A DNA stretch of 64,000 nucleotides from Thiodiazotropha sp040506705 (lineage in GTDB: Bacteria; Pseudomonadota; Gammaproteobacteria; Chromatiales; Chromatiaceae), in contig JBEVWG010000046.1 of assembly GCA_040506705.1 (NCBI GenBank), forward strand, positions 70,042 to 134,041, written 5' to 3'. The notes under the pieces are model-generated. The model did no database searches, had not been told where the DNA came from, and saw only the letters and a list, made by a program, of their open reading frames with translations. This document shows, piece by piece, positions 1 through 10,013 of this stretch. The position numbers were made by a program, and so were the translations under genes. Positions within the stretch are counted from its first letter, which is position 1. Each line of letters starts with the position of its first letter.

Positions 1-1707
1 ACCACCTGGGCGGAATACAAAAAGTATATTGAAAAAGACCCGGCACTGACCCGTCGTTTTCAGGTTGTGCAGGTTGATGAGCCAGACGAAGACCGGGCTA
101 TCATGATGATGCGTGGCATGGCTTCAACCCTTGAAGGCCATCATCAGGTGCAGATTCTGGATGAGGCTCTGGACGCCTCAGTACGCCTCTCGCATCGATA
201 TATTCCTGCCCGACAGCTACCTGACAAGTCTGTGAGTTTACTGGATACCACCTGTGCCAGGGTGGCCATCAGCCAGGCAGCAGTGCCCGCTGAAGTGGAT
301 GACAGTCGTCGTCGTATCGAAGCGCTGGAGACCGAACTGGAGATTATCGGCAGAGAGCGCGTTATCGGATTGGATACCGAAGAGCGGGAAAAATCGACCC
401 AGGAAAAGCTATCTGAAGAGCGCCAACGCCTTGAACAACTGACTGCTCGCTGGGAAGAGGAAAAATCCCTGGTTGAAGAGGTGCTCTCCATCGAGCGAAA
501 GCTGAAAGGCGAAGATGGCGAAGATGAAGCGTCAACAGAGGATAGTGAGGGAAGTGATCAAGCCACTGAAGATCAGGAAGTCACTGCTGAGACAATACAA
601 GACGAGCCAGAAGCGTCAAACGAGACCCTGTTACAAAGCCTCAGACAACTCAAGTCCAAACTCAGTGAATTACAGGGTGAAAGCCCACTAATTCTTCCCA
701 GTGTTGATGCCCAGGCGGTGGCCTCAGTAGTAGGTGACTGGACTGGCATACCTGTGGGCAGAATGGTGAAGAATGAGATCGAGACCATTCTCAGCCTCAG
801 CGACACCCTGGCCAAGCGGGTCATCGGTCAGGATCACGCTCTGGAGATGATTTCTCGCAGAGTGCAGACCTCCAGGGCCAATCTGGATAACCCCAACAAA
901 CCGATTGGTGTTTTCATGCTTTGCGGCCCCTCAGGAGTGGGTAAAACGGAGACAGGATTGACCCTGGCTGAATCACTCTATGGTGGCGAACAGAATGTAA
1001 TCACCATCAACATGAGTGAATTCCAGGAAGCCCACACAGTATCGACCTTGAAAGGTGCACCTCCGGGCTATGTTGGCTATGGTGAAGGTGGAATACTTAC
1101 AGAAGCGGTACGCCGCAAACCCTATAGTGTGGTATTACTTGACGAGGTGGAAAAAGCACATCCTGATGTCCACGAAATCTTCTTTCAGGTTTTTGACAAG
1201 GGCTGGATGGAAGATGGCGAAGGACGGCATATCGATTTCAAGAATACACTGATTTTGCTGACTTCAAATGTCGGCACAGAGATGATCGATAATCTGTGCA
1301 AAGATCCGGAACTGATGCCTGAGCCTGGTGCCATCGCCTCAGCCTTGCGTGATCCATTGCAAAAAGTCTTTCCTTCAGCCTTACTGGGTCGTTTAGTGGT
1401 CATTCCCTACTACCCCTTAAGCGATGAAGTGCTGGCTAAAGTGGTTCGTCTGCAACTGGGTAGAATCGAATCCCGTATCCTTGAGAATCATGACGTGCCG
1501 CTTAATATAGACGATGAGGTCATAAAGTTGATCATCAGCCGCTGCACCGAAGTGGAGAGTGGTGCGAGAATGGTAGACGCTATACTCACCAACACAATGC
1601 TCCCTGAAATCAGTCGACACATATTGATTGAAAAAATGGAGGGCCGTCCGATTGGCAAAATCCAGATTGGTGTGGAGAATGATGAATTCAGCTATAACTT
1701 TTCCTAA
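1..1707 (+). CDS. clpV: T6SS AAA+ ATPase ClpV/TssH, C-terminal part (5' end outside window)
   Basis: The frame is open from base 1, so the gene starts upstream; 568 residues are visible of a family usually near 880. ClpV disassembles contracted TssB/TssC sheaths in the cytoplasm so that T6SS subunits can be reused. The visible part holds the end of the first AAA+ module, a helical middle region, and the complete second AAA+ module with Walker A GPSGVGKT near residue 308 and Walker B VVLLDEVEKAH near 377-387. The middle region carries an unusually acidic, low-complexity stretch (about nt 505-640, rich in Glu, Asp, Ser and Thr). Other ClpB-type ATPases share this architecture, but the following tagH-tssJKLM genes fix the T6SS assignment. 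Confidence 0.95.
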   Translation, partial: TTWAEYKKYIEKDPALTRRFQVVQVDEPDEDRAIMMMRGMASTLEGHHQVQILDEALDASVRLSHRYIPARQLPDKSVSLLDTTCARVAISQAAVPAEVDDSRRRIEALETELEIIGRERVIGLDTEEREKSTQEKLSEERQRLEQLTARWEEEKSLVEEVLSIERKLKGEDGEDEASTEDSEGSDQATEDQEVTAETIQDEPEASNETLLQSLRQLKSKLSELQGESPLILPSVDAQAVASVVGDWTGIPVGRMVKNEIETILSLSDTLAKRVIGQDHALEMISRRVQTSRANLDNPNKPIGVFMLCGPSGVGKTETGLTLAESLYGGEQNVITINMSEFQEAHTVSTLKGAPPGYVGYGEGGILTEAVRRKPYSVVLLDEVEKAHPDVHEIFFQVFDKGWMEDGEGRHIDFKNTLILLTSNVGTEMIDNLCKDPELMPEPGAIASALRDPLQKVFPSALLGRLVVIPYYPLSDEVLAKVVRLQLGRIESRILENHDVPLNIDDEVIKLIISRCTEVESGARMVDAILTNTMLPEISRHILIEKMEGRPIGKIQIGVENDEFSYNFS

Positions 1708-1737
1708 GCTTTAAATAGAGTTACTACGGCAATATTG

Positions 1738-3276
1738 ATGTATTCCGACAGCCAAAGCGCAACAATGACATTGACCGTCACCAGTAGTGGCGGGGCTCCG
1801 CCGTCTCAGCCTTTATCTGCCTCCTTTGATGAGCAAGGGGGCAGTATTGGGCGCCGACAGGAGAATAGATGGGTGCTTCCCGATCCTGAACGCTTCATAT
1901 CGGGACAACACGCAATGATCGACTTCAGTAATGGGTTTTTTCACATCACAGATACCAGCTCCAATGGCGTCTTTCTTAACCATTCGAAAACGGCCCTGGG
2001 TAAGGATAATCGCGTCGCCCTCGAGGATGGAGATATCATCGGAATCGGTGATTATGAAATCAGTGTGTTAGTGATACCTGCAGAAGTCGATGCTGTAGCA
2101 GAAATAGAAACTTCTCACGATTTCGATAATCTTGATGATCCTTTTGCGCAGATGGCGGAACAGCATGCGGGTGAGGCCCTTGACAAGGCGCTGCCAGCCT
2201 CATCAATCACAGCTGAAATCTCCGAGCCTGAAGCGGAACCGATGTTCAGCCTTGATGATCCAGAACCATCCGCATTGGTGATAGATCAAGACGATGAATC
2301 GATACAGCCGTCCCCTCTTTCACAATCGGATCATACCTCTGACCTGAACGCTTTTTTCAATCAACCAACACCGATACCGGAAGATTGGGATCTGGACGAA
2401 CAATCGTCAGAAGGAAATTCAGCAGAACCTGCTATCTCTTCACCTGAGATACTGCCCCCATTGGAGGAAAATCCACCACCCTCGTCGCCTTTCCCTGAAA
2501 CCCAACCGATAGAGCAGGAGAAACCGATTCCTCCGCCCCTCACCCAGGAATCGATTCCCAGACCAGGGCTAAAGCCCAAGGAGATGCCGGAACAGAGCAT
2601 CCCCCAGCCTGTAAAAGCAGATCCACCCCCGGCAGCAGTGCCCGATTCAGGTGATGAAGCTGATCTGCGTGCCGCACTCGCTGAAGGAATGGGGATACCC
2701 GTAGATCATCTGCAAGGATTGGCGATGACCGATCTGATGCATAATCTTGGCAGTGTCATGCGCGCCAGTGTCGAAGGCAGTATGTCGATTCTTCGTGCCA
2801 GAGCTCAGATGAAGGGTGAGTTTCGTATGAATCAGACGATGATTCAGCCGGTTGAGAATAACCCGCTAAAGTTCTCTATAAATACTGAAGAGGCGCTGCG
2901 ACACCTGGTAAACCCCAGCCCGAAAAGTGGCTATCTCCCACCATTGCATGCCATTGTAGAGGCAAATGAAGATGTTGAAGCCCATATGTTGGCGGTGATG
3001 GTTGGTATGCAGGCAGCACTTCAGGTTGTTTTGCAGCGCTTTAAACCGGAAATTCTTGAAAAACGCCTGGGCCAATCGGCTCTGCTTGAGAAACTGCCAC
3101 TCTATCGACAAGCTAAGACCTGGGATCTCTTTACTGAACTCTACAGCGAAATAGCCAATGAGGCGGAGGATGATTTTCATCAACTCTTCGGCCGCACATT
3201 TTCAAAAGCCTACGAAGAGCAGATCCGTCGTCTGGAATCGTTAAAACACGCTGACCCCAATTTAAAAACTTTTTGA
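1738..3276 (+). CDS. tagH: T6SS FHA-domain protein TagH/Fha
   Basis: The forkhead-associated domain (residues about 15-110) shows the phosphothreonine-binding signatures SIGR, SGQH and SSNGVFLN. A long Pro/Glu-rich linker follows (about 120-300), then a conserved C-terminal T6SS-FHA domain (about 310-512). Fha proteins are targets of the PpkA kinase/PppA phosphatase switch that controls T6SS assembly; a PP2C gene lies in this operon and a kinase gene lies at 22780-24579. The start is taken at ATG 1738. TTG 1735 sits directly before it, and ATG 1765 (protein beginning MTLTVTS, as homologues often do) is an equally plausible start because no strong ribosome-binding site marks either. Confidence 0.92.
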   Translation: MYSDSQSATMTLTVTSSGGAPPSQPLSASFDEQGGSIGRRQENRWVLPDPERFISGQHAMIDFSNGFFHITDTSSNGVFLNHSKTALGKDNRVALEDGDIIGIGDYEISVLVIPAEVDAVAEIETSHDFDNLDDPFAQMAEQHAGEALDKALPASSITAEISEPEAEPMFSLDDPEPSALVIDQDDESIQPSPLSQSDHTSDLNAFFNQPTPIPEDWDLDEQSSEGNSAEPAISSPEILPPLEENPPPSSPFPETQPIEQEKPIPPPLTQESIPRPGLKPKEMPEQSIPQPVKADPPPAAVPDSGDEADLRAALAEGMGIPVDHLQGLAMTDLMHNLGSVMRASVEGSMSILRARAQMKGEFRMNQTMIQPVENNPLKFSINTEEALRHLVNPSPKSGYLPPLHAIVEANEDVEAHMLAVMVGMQAALQVVLQRFKPEILEKRLGQSALLEKLPLYRQAKTWDLFTELYSEIANEAEDDFHQLFGRTFSKAYEEQIRRLESLKHADPNLKTF

Positions 3277-3288
3277 AGGTATAAGCAG

Positions 3289-3750
3289 ATGAAAGCAACC
3301 ATAAAAAAACTCTTGCTTAGTTCAGGACTCATCTATCTGTTTTTAGTAGCGGGTTGTTCGAGTGTTTCAAGTATAAATGCAACAATGAATGCAGATATGC
3401 GTGTTAACCCCGATATCAATGACAGGCCCTCACCCATCGTTGCAAGAGTCTATGAATTGAAATCTCTTAGCGTTTTCAATAATGCCGACTTCTTCAATCT
3501 TTTCGAGCAGGATGTTGCCCTGCTTGGAGATGAACTGCTGATGCGTGATGAGTTCCACTTTCAGCCTGGAGAAACTAAATTGCTTGAACGAGAGTTGCAA
3601 CCTGACACCCGATACCTGGGTGTTATTGGCGCTTATCGTGATATAGAAAATGCCACATGGCGTCGAGCAATAGAAATCGATGTAAACGACGAAACCGCCT
3701 TTGTGATAGAGTTCGGAAAAAGCGGTATCAACATCCTTAAAAACAAATAA
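3289..3750 (+). CDS. tssJ: T6SS outer-membrane lipoprotein TssJ
   Basis: A 153-aa lipoprotein with a basic N-terminus, hydrophobic core and lipobox LVAGC (Cys23). TssJ is anchored in the outer membrane and caps the TssJLM membrane complex by binding the periplasmic tip of TssM. The body shows the short beta-sandwich pattern of the family, including a region around VRVYELKSLSVF-like strands (here ARVYELKSLSVFNN) and the final LNILK-type strand (INILKNK). A GAAGGT ribosome-binding site lies at 3275-3280, 8 nt before the ATG. It is 12 nt after tagH and 9 nt before tssK. Confidence 0.93.
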   Translation: MKATIKKLLLSSGLIYLFLVAGCSSVSSINATMNADMRVNPDINDRPSPIVARVYELKSLSVFNNADFFNLFEQDVALLGDELLMRDEFHFQPGETKLLERELQPDTRYLGVIGAYRDIENATWRRAIEIDVNDETAFVIEFGKSGINILKNK

Positions 3751-3759
3751 GAGAAGCCC

Positions 3760-5094
3760 ATGTCTTGGATGTCTAGGATTGTTTGGTCAGAGGGAATGTT
3801 CCTCAGGCCGCACCACTTTCAACAGCAGGAGCGGTTTTTAGAGCACCGCATCGAGGCTCGGTGCGCTGACCTGACCCCCTTCAGTTGGGGCTTCACGCAG
3901 TTAAAAATTGATCGCCAGGCCCTGGCACTGGGTCGATTGGCGATTGAGTCCTGTAGCGGCGTTCTACCCGATGGAACAACCTTCGACATACCCACACACG
4001 ACAATCCACCTCCACCATTAGACATTCCAGCAGAACACAAAGGTGCGATTGTCTATCTCGCCCTGCCCCTCTCCCGTTCAGGAACCTCTCAAGTGCGCTT
4101 TTCTGACCAGGAAGAGGGCCTGGAGCGATATCTGGTCGATGAAATCGATATTAAGGATGGCATAGCGGGCTCTTCCAACAACTCCACGCTGCAGATTGCT
4201 AAACCAACACTAAGACTATTGATCGGTGACTCGGAACTGGAAGAGTTTGCCCATATAGCAATTGCAAAAGTGATAGAACGTCGCTCAGACGACATGCTGG
4301 TGTTAGACGAGGATTTCATTCCCCCTTGTCTCGACTGCCAGGTCTCCCCACGACTCGCTGGATATGTTAAAGAGATCGAGGGCCTCTTACATCACCGTGC
4401 TGATGCAATTGCATCCCGCTTGGTAGATGGTGGAAAAGGTATTGCCGAGGTTGCAGATTTTCTGATGTTGCAGGTGGTCAATCGCTATGAACCACTCTAT
4501 ACCCATTTCTGTAACCGGGTTCCACTACACCCTGTCACCTTCTATGAAGCGGCCTTAGAGCTGGCCGGCGAACTCGCCACCTTCACCAGCAGCAATAAGC
4601 GTCCGCCAACCTTTTCTCTCTATCAGCACCAGGCTCTACAGGAGACCTTTCTCCCTTTGATCAGGGAACTGAGACGTTCGTTGAGTATGGTGCTTGAACA
4701 GAAAGCGGTTTCGATTCCGCTTGAAGAGCGCAAGTATGGTATCCGGGTTGCTTCGGTATCAGATCGCTCCCTCTTGAGCGACGCCATCTTTGTGTTAGCA
4801 GTTAACGCCAACATGACAGCAGATGTCCTGCAGCGGCGCTTTCCGACTCAAACCAAGATCGGCCCTGTCGAGAAGATACGCGACCTGGTCAATCTACAAC
4901 TGCCCGGTGTGGGGTTACGTATACTTTCCGTAGCCCCAAGACAGATCCCCTACAACGCAGGCTTCAGCTATTTCGAGCTGGACAAAAACAATGACTATTG
5001 GAACCTGCTTGAAACCTCTGGAGGATGTGCCATACATATAGGAGGCGATTTTCCGGGCCTTGAACTTGAACTTTGGGCAATAAAAGGTAGTTGA
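3760..5094 (+). CDS. tssK: T6SS baseplate subunit TssK
   Basis: A 444-aa cytoplasmic protein of the usual TssK length. The N-terminus has the family hallmark of a tungsten-like start (VWSEGMFLRPHHFQQQERF, residues about 7-25), which forms the shoulder domain that grips the TssFG wedge. The C-terminal head binds the cytoplasmic part of TssL and so docks the baseplate on the membrane complex. The stop codon overlaps the next start (TGATG at 5092-5096), consistent with coupled translation with tssL. Confidence 0.96.
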   Translation: MSWMSRIVWSEGMFLRPHHFQQQERFLEHRIEARCADLTPFSWGFTQLKIDRQALALGRLAIESCSGVLPDGTTFDIPTHDNPPPPLDIPAEHKGAIVYLALPLSRSGTSQVRFSDQEEGLERYLVDEIDIKDGIAGSSNNSTLQIAKPTLRLLIGDSELEEFAHIAIAKVIERRSDDMLVLDEDFIPPCLDCQVSPRLAGYVKEIEGLLHHRADAIASRLVDGGKGIAEVADFLMLQVVNRYEPLYTHFCNRVPLHPVTFYEAALELAGELATFTSSNKRPPTFSLYQHQALQETFLPLIRELRRSLSMVLEQKAVSIPLEERKYGIRVASVSDRSLLSDAIFVLAVNANMTADVLQRRFPTQTKIGPVEKIRDLVNLQLPGVGLRILSVAPRQIPYNAGFSYFELDKNNDYWNLLETSGGCAIHIGGDFPGLELELWAIKGS

Positions 5095-6416
5095 TGATGG
5101 ATCACGATGACCCATTTGGCATGAAGCCCAACGAAACAGGTGACCGCACCGTTATCCGCCCCCGTCCTGGTGGCAAAGGTCCGGCAGTTACACCTCAACC
5201 TCCACCAACCAGTCAGAGTATCCCTCAAAGGCCTCAGGCGCCTGCGCCCAGCCTGCCGATGCGACAGGGTGCCAACAAGCTTGAGATTGCAGCCTCGTCA
5301 CTGCTCTCAATGATGGGACGACTACGCGATACACCCTCCCATTCCGATCCGGTGACCCTCAAGAATTCGATCATCGAAAAAATCCGCGGCTTTGAACGAA
5401 AAGCACAAGATCTTGGGGTTGAGCAAGAGACTGTTTTCTGGGCTCGCTATGTTCTTTGTACCGTCACCGATGAACTGGTGCTGACCACCCCCTGGGGCAA
5501 TCAGAGCATCTGGCGAGACCAGAGTCTGCTGGTGACTATGCACAAAGAGGCCTGGGGTGGCGAGAAATTCTTTCAGCTGTTGCAAAAGCTGCTGCAGAAT
5601 CCGGCCAAGAATCTGGAGCTGCTGGAGTTGATGTACATCTGTCTCACATTTGGTTTCGAAGGGCGCTTTAGACCCCTACCCGATGGTTATGCGCAACTAC
5701 AGACGCTACGGGACAATCTCTTCCGTACCCTTCGCAATCATCGTGATGAGTATGAACGGGAACTCTCGGGAAATTGGCAAGGCGTTCCCCTGAAACAGAA
5801 TGCACTGGTTCAATATGTTCCATTATGGGTGGTGCTGGCTATTTCAGGTGTTGTTCTGTTGTTGATGTATTCTGGATTCAGCCTCAGTCTTAACGTCAAG
5901 TCAGACCCGGTTCATGCTGAGCTGCATAACATCGCCCGCAATGTGCAAACTGTGGTCGAACGCGCTCCACCACCACCTCCGGAACCTGAGCTTACCCTTA
6001 GAGTTCTGTTAGCCAATGAGATTGCCCAAGGAAAGGTGAGTGTTGCTGAAGACTACACCCAAGGCATCGTCAGAATCGCCGGCGACGGCCTGTTCGCTTC
6101 AGGCAGTGTTGATGTCAGTGATCAATTCCTGCCGCTGCTGAACCGTATCGCCACAGCTATGGATCGGCTTGATGGCGAAATCCTGGTGGTGGGCCATACA
6201 GACAACATACCCATACGCAGCCTTCGCTACCCATCCAACTGGCACCTGTCAAGAACACGTGCAGAATCGGTGGCGAAAATCCTGGCACTGGATCTTGCCC
6301 TACCCGGAAGGATTCAGAGTGAAGGGCGTGGCTCAGCAGAGCCCCTGGCATCCAATGACACAAAAGAGGGACGAGCACGCAATCGGCGTGTGGAGATCAC
6401 TCTGATAAAACCATAG
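5094..6416 (+). CDS. tssL: T6SS membrane-complex protein TssL with C-terminal OmpA/peptidoglycan-binding domain
   Basis: This is an 'evolved' TssL of about 440 aa. It has a Pro-rich N-terminal tail (1-65), the cytoplasmic DotU/IcmH helical domain (about 70-225), one membrane span (about 240-262), and a periplasmic OmpA-like domain (about 310-440). The latter has the peptidoglycan-binding signatures GHTDNIP and LSRTRAESV, then RNRRVEI near the end. TssL joins TssM and TssJ in the trans-envelope complex; the OmpA domain anchors the complex to peptidoglycan, so a separate TagL is unnecessary. ATG 5094 overlaps the tssK stop; a second ATG follows at 5097. An AAAGGT ribosome-binding site lies at 5083-5088. 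Confidence 0.95.
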   Translation: MMDHDDPFGMKPNETGDRTVIRPRPGGKGPAVTPQPPPTSQSIPQRPQAPAPSLPMRQGANKLEIAASSLLSMMGRLRDTPSHSDPVTLKNSIIEKIRGFERKAQDLGVEQETVFWARYVLCTVTDELVLTTPWGNQSIWRDQSLLVTMHKEAWGGEKFFQLLQKLLQNPAKNLELLELMYICLTFGFEGRFRPLPDGYAQLQTLRDNLFRTLRNHRDEYERELSGNWQGVPLKQNALVQYVPLWVVLAISGVVLLLMYSGFSLSLNVKSDPVHAELHNIARNVQTVVERAPPPPPEPELTLRVLLANEIAQGKVSVAEDYTQGIVRIAGDGLFASGSVDVSDQFLPLLNRIATAMDRLDGEILVVGHTDNIPIRSLRYPSNWHLSRTRAESVAKILALDLALPGRIQSEGRGSAEPLASNDTKEGRARNRRVEITLIKP

Positions 6417-6431
6417 GCATTCGCGTACACC

Positions 6432-9400
6432 ATGCAGGCACTATTGAGAATCATAAAAAACCGCTGGTTTGTCGCCATACTGGGATTGATCGCTATTTCG
6501 GTCATCATCTGGCTTATCGGACCACTATTCGCCTTTGCCGGCACCGAACCACTGGCTTCGGTTACAGCAAGACTGATTGCCATTGGGCTCATCATTCTGC
6601 TTTGGGGTGCAAATCAGTTACGTCGCTTTCTGGCTGCGCGAAAGAAAAATCAACAGATGCTCGAAAGCGTGGTTGGACAGAAAGGTCAAACTTCAGCCAC
6701 TTCCCAGGAGTCGGCTGAAGAGGTTCAGATCCTCGGACAGCGACTAGATGATGCGATTCGTATCCTCAAAGAGTCAAAGCTTGGTGGAAAGCAGAACAGC
6801 CAATATCTCTACCAACTCCCCTGGTATATGTTCATTGGACCACCAGGAAGCGGTAAAACCACAGCCTTACTGAATTCCGGACTGCACTTCCCCCTTGCAG
6901 ACAAACTTGGGAACGATGCGGTACAAGGCATTGGCGGCACCCGCAATTGCGACTGGTGGTTCACCGATGATGCGGTGCTACTGGATACTGCAGGTCGTTA
7001 CACCACTCAGGACAGCTATGAAGAGGTCGATCGTGCTGCCTGGATGGGATTTCTCGATTTGCTGAAGAAACATCGGAAACGCAGACCCATCAATGGTGCA
7101 CTGGTAGCGATCAGTGTCGAGGATATCCTGCAACTTACCGACATCGAACGAATCAACCATGCCAAAGCGATTCGCATGCGGGTCAAAGAGCTGATCGATC
7201 ATTTCGGTATCCGTTTCCCGATATACGTTCTCTTTACCAAGTGCGACTTGCTGGCAGGCTTCAATGAGTTCTTTGAAAACCTGGGAAGAGAGGAACGTAA
7301 TCAGGTCTGGGGCATGACCTTCCCTTTGACTGACAAGAATAGTCAGGATGCAGGCATCACCCAGTTCAAAGATGAATTCAAAGCCTTGGAACAACGTATC
7401 GATGCCCGCCTGATGGACCGCCTTGAACAGGAGCGGGATATCAAACGAAGAGTCTTGATCTACTCATTTCCGCAACAGTTCAGTGCCCTTCGTGAAGCAG
7501 CAGAAACCTTCCTCTATGAGGCCTTCAGTGAAAACCGCTTCCAGGAGACCCCCATGGTTCGGGGTGTCTACTTTACCAGCGGTACTCAGGAAGGCACACC
7601 CATCGACCGTCTGCTTGGATCGATGGCCCAGGAGTTCGGTCTCAATCGCCAGATCGCACCTGCCTTTTCCGGTTCAGGACGCAGTTTTTTCATCAACAGA
7701 CTGTTTAAGGATCTGATATTTGCAGAATCCCATCTGGCCGGTATCAACACCCGGGTTGAAAAACAGCGTGCCTGGCTGCAGCGGATCGCTTACGTAGGAG
7801 CCATATCACTGGCAGTGCTTGCGGGTATTGCCTGGTTTACAAGCTATAGCCGTAATCAGAGTTATGTGGATCAGGTTGCAATCCAGGCTAATGCTGCAGA
7901 TGAGAAGGTAAATGCAGTTGCCGCAGATGACCTGACATTGACCAACGTGGTGCCCGCCCTCGATCTAGTACGAAACATCCCCGGTGGATATCAGGATCAG
8001 GAGAAAGAGATTCCCTGGTTGATGGGTTTGGGACTCTATCAGGGGGACAAGCTTGGCAGTGAAGCAATCAGTGCCTATCACAACAGTCTGAAAAACCTCT
8101 TCCTGCCCCGTATCATCCTCAGTCTTGAAGAACAGCTCAGTCAGCAGGGAAACAATCCAGACTATCTGTATGAAGCACTCAAAGTCTATCTGATGTTCGA
8201 TGACAGTGAACACTATGATGCAGAAACCGTAAAGGCCTGGATGCTTTTACAGTGGCAGTTGACGCTGCCGGGTTCTGAAAATGCACAGGCGAGACAGGCC
8301 CTTGATTCACACCTGAATGCGTTGTTGACTCAAATGCCAATGACACCGACCTTGCCTCTGGATGAGGCATTGATCAGCCAGGTACGCAGTAATCTACTAA
8401 GAGTGCCACTAGCTGACCGGGTATACAACCGCATGAAGCGCACCACCCAGGGAGGATCTGTCTCAGCGCTGCGTCTGACACAAGAGATCGGAACAGATGC
8501 CGAGCTGGTCTTCAGTCGTCGCTCAGGAGAGCCACTGGATAAAGAGATCCCCGGCCTTTTTACCTACCAGGGTTACCATAAACTGTTTCTCAAGGATCAC
8601 CTCTCCATCGCCAATAAACTGCTCGAGGAGAAATGGATACTTGGCCCTGATCTGGAAAAGATCATTGGTAAAACTGACTTGGCCAAGCTGAGCAGCCGAG
8701 TCAAAGATCTCTACTACGCCGAGTATATCCGTCTGTGGGAACAGCAGCTTGCCGATATCCGGGTGAAACCATTCAACAATATGCGACAGGCGGTAGAAGT
8801 ACTGAATGTCCTTTCAGGTCCCACCTCCCCCCTGCGTCGTTATCTTAAGCTGATACAGGAACAGACTACCCTTTCCCGTCTGCCCGGTGGCGCACAAAAG
8901 GCGGCAGAGCTGATCGAGAAAAACAGTTCGGGGATTACAAGACGACTGGCGTCGATCCTGCAAGTTGCTCCAGACGAGGGCCAGGATCAACCACAGAAGC
9001 AGCTGTTGACCACCCCGGTAGATCAACATTTTGCCAGCCTCAACCGAATGATTGAGGCACAAGAGGGTGAGCAGGCTCCTCTGGATAGAACCATGGAGAT
9101 GCTCAACGAGCTGTATGCGCATATGAACACTATTGCATCAGCGGGCAATCAATCCAGCCAGGCGTTCAATGCGGCACGTGACCCTAGTGCTGGAGGTGGG
9201 GTCATCAGTCGACTCAAGTTAGAAGCACAGCGCCAACCTGGCCCTCTGGCTGAGATAATCAACACCTTGGCAGACGGTAGCTCCAATCTCACCGTATCGG
9301 GAGTCAGAAGCCACTTGAACTCAGTCTGGAACACACAACTGCTACCTTTCTGTCAGCGTAGCCTGTCAGGACGTTATCCATTGGATCGAGGGAGTGCCAG

Positions 9401-10013
9401 AGAGGTCACTATCAGTGATTTCGGACGCTTCTTTGGTGCCGGTGGGATGATGGAGAACTTCTTCAACACCTACCTCATAGACTTTGTTGACACCTCTCGA
9501 AAAGTTTGGCGCTGGAATGCAGCTGGCAGTAAGACACTGGGTATTCCCACCAGCACCTTGCGTCAGTTCCAAAGGGCGGCTGTGATTCGTGACGCTTTTT
9601 TCAGTAGTAGCAGCCAGGAACCAAAAATCAACTTCGAGATCAAGCCACTGAGTATGGATACAACCATTACCCAGATCACCCTGCTACTCAACCAGCAAAG
9701 AGTCAGGTACAACCATGGCCCCACCCGCTGGAACCGACTGACCTGGCCGGATGATTCCGGTATCAGTGATGCCAAGATCCTGCTTGCCCCCCCTGCAGGC
9801 AATAAACCGTCCGGACTTACTGAAGATGGTCCCTGGGGTTGGTTCCGTATCATTGATCAGGCTGAAATTATTCCTACAAACTCCCCCGAAACAATTAATG
9901 TGACCTTTGATGTAGGTGGTCGCAAGTCCCGTTTTGCACTTCGCGCCAGCGGTGCACTCAATCCATTCCAGCTTAGAGAATTGGCAGATTTCCGGTGTCC
10001 GAACAGACTATAA
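6432..10013 (+). CDS. tssM: T6SS membrane-complex protein TssM/IcmF
   Basis: A full-length 1193-aa IcmF-family inner-membrane protein. Two N-terminal membrane spans (about 12-35 and 41-60) precede a cytoplasmic NTPase-like domain with Walker A GPPGSGKT (residues 136-143) and a DTAGRY switch motif. A third span lies near residue 452-472, and the large periplasmic domain that contacts TssJ makes up the remainder. It starts 15 nt after tssL. The intact P-loop is of the type that binds nucleotide in some TssM proteins. The last 19 nt overlap the proposed GTG start of tagF. Confidence 0.96.
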   Translation: MQALLRIIKNRWFVAILGLIAISVIIWLIGPLFAFAGTEPLASVTARLIAIGLIILLWGANQLRRFLAARKKNQQMLESVVGQKGQTSATSQESAEEVQILGQRLDDAIRILKESKLGGKQNSQYLYQLPWYMFIGPPGSGKTTALLNSGLHFPLADKLGNDAVQGIGGTRNCDWWFTDDAVLLDTAGRYTTQDSYEEVDRAAWMGFLDLLKKHRKRRPINGALVAISVEDILQLTDIERINHAKAIRMRVKELIDHFGIRFPIYVLFTKCDLLAGFNEFFENLGREERNQVWGMTFPLTDKNSQDAGITQFKDEFKALEQRIDARLMDRLEQERDIKRRVLIYSFPQQFSALREAAETFLYEAFSENRFQETPMVRGVYFTSGTQEGTPIDRLLGSMAQEFGLNRQIAPAFSGSGRSFFINRLFKDLIFAESHLAGINTRVEKQRAWLQRIAYVGAISLAVLAGIAWFTSYSRNQSYVDQVAIQANAADEKVNAVAADDLTLTNVVPALDLVRNIPGGYQDQEKEIPWLMGLGLYQGDKLGSEAISAYHNSLKNLFLPRIILSLEEQLSQQGNNPDYLYEALKVYLMFDDSEHYDAETVKAWMLLQWQLTLPGSENAQARQALDSHLNALLTQMPMTPTLPLDEALISQVRSNLLRVPLADRVYNRMKRTTQGGSVSALRLTQEIGTDAELVFSRRSGEPLDKEIPGLFTYQGYHKLFLKDHLSIANKLLEEKWILGPDLEKIIGKTDLAKLSSRVKDLYYAEYIRLWEQQLADIRVKPFNNMRQAVEVLNVLSGPTSPLRRYLKLIQEQTTLSRLPGGAQKAAELIEKNSSGITRRLASILQVAPDEGQDQPQKQLLTTPVDQHFASLNRMIEAQEGEQAPLDRTMEMLNELYAHMNTIASAGNQSSQAFNAARDPSAGGGVISRLKLEAQRQPGPLAEIINTLADGSSNLTVSGVRSHLNSVWNTQLLPFCQRSLSGRYPLDRGSAREVTISDFGRFFGAGGMMENFFNTYLIDFVDTSRKVWRWNAAGSKTLGIPTSTLRQFQRAAVIRDAFFSSSSQEPKINFEIKPLSMDTTITQITLLLNQQRVRYNHGPTRWNRLTWPDDSGISDAKILLAPPAGNKPSGLTEDGPWGWFRIIDQAEIIPTNSPETINVTFDVGGRKSRFALRASGALNPFQLRELADFRCPNRL

